Shown: positions 6,145-6,195 of the stretch, piece after piece
How the letters are laid out: every line of letters begins with the position of its first letter
How positions within the stretch are numbered: position 1 is the stretch's first letter
The notes under the pieces: model-generated
Database searches by the model: none
Told to the model about the DNA's origin: nothing
Seen by the model: the letters and a program-made list of their open reading frames with translations, nothing else
Program-made: the position numbers and the translations under genes
Assembly (NCBI GenBank): GCA_024403215.1
Contig: JAKSSJ010000055.1
Coordinates: forward strand, 1-6,195
Source: Clostridia bacterium
GTDB taxonomy: Bacteria; Bacillota; Clostridia; Peptostreptococcales; Anaerovoracaceae
Direction of reading: 5' to 3'
DNA: 6,195 nucleotides

Positions 6145-6194
6145 AATATATCTCCTTCTCCTTCTTTAGCGAGAAGACAATCAGCGCCATGCTT
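6141..6194 (-). CDS. Possible C-terminal tail of an upstream gene (cut by window edge)
   Basis: One minus-strand frame is open from the right edge and reads KHGADCLLAKEGEGDIL, then TGA at 6141-6143. That TGA overlaps the transporter GTG as GTGA, a 4-base overlap common between co-transcribed genes. Third-position bases are mostly A/T, as in the neighbours. Only 17 residues are visible, I recognise no family, and a second frame is also open here, so this is a weak call. If real, the transporter is the second or later gene of an operon. Confidence 0.4.
   Translation of the reverse strand, partial: KHGADCLLAKEGEGDIL
6152..6155 (-). promoter_or_regulatory. Ribosome binding site supporting the transporter GTG start
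   Basis: GGAG lies 7 bases before GTG 6142-6144, with a second GGAG six bases further upstream (6158-6161) in a purine-rich stretch. Confidence 0.65.
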
Positions 6195-6195
6195 A

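Overview
All recognisable genes in this AT-rich window lie on the minus strand, so transcription runs from high to low coordinates. Strong GGAGG-type ribosome binding sites, the gene types (a bacterial AsnRS, an EF-G paralog of the kind common in anaerobic Firmicutes, an 11-helix SNF-family symporter) and the codon choices (AGA, AAG, CTT) suggest a low-GC Gram-positive anaerobe of class Clostridia, perhaps Lachnospiraceae-like. That placement is inference: there is no rRNA or other phylogenetic marker to settle it.

Layout in transcription order: (1) at the right edge, a possible 17-residue tail of an upstream gene whose TGA overlaps the next start; (2) a sodium:neurotransmitter-symporter family transporter (4813-6144, GTG start); (3) a 128-base intergenic stretch holding a perfect 13-bp inverted repeat, probably the transporter's terminator, with a weak promoter-like sequence whose -10 lies in the hairpin loop; (4) galE, UDP-glucose 4-epimerase (3680-4684, GTG start); (5) asnS, asparaginyl-tRNA synthetase (2267-3667), only 12 bases after galE, in the same frame, with its Shine-Dalgarno built on the galE stop codon; (6) an EF-G-like GTPase (327-2219), 47 bases after asnS; (7) a strong intrinsic terminator (about 261-302); (8) at the left edge, the first 79 codons of a gene that looks like the core-binding domain of a tyrosine recombinase (1-237).

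galE-asnS-EF-G reads as one transcription unit mixing sugar-nucleotide metabolism with two translation genes. The most notable gene is the EF-G paralog. It keeps GTP-binding motifs and all EF-G domains but is about 60 residues short, has Phe where canonical EF-G has the catalytic His of DTPGH, has lost most of the G' subdomain, and has GDIQSG in place of the domain III GELHLE motif. It nevertheless has the codon bias of a highly expressed gene: I found no ATA isoleucine codon in it, whereas its neighbours use ATA. The window otherwise looks like ordinary chromosome next to what may be the edge of an integrated element. I see no CRISPR array, tRNA, rRNA, insertion sequence or riboswitch, and no gene-free stretch longer than 300 bases.
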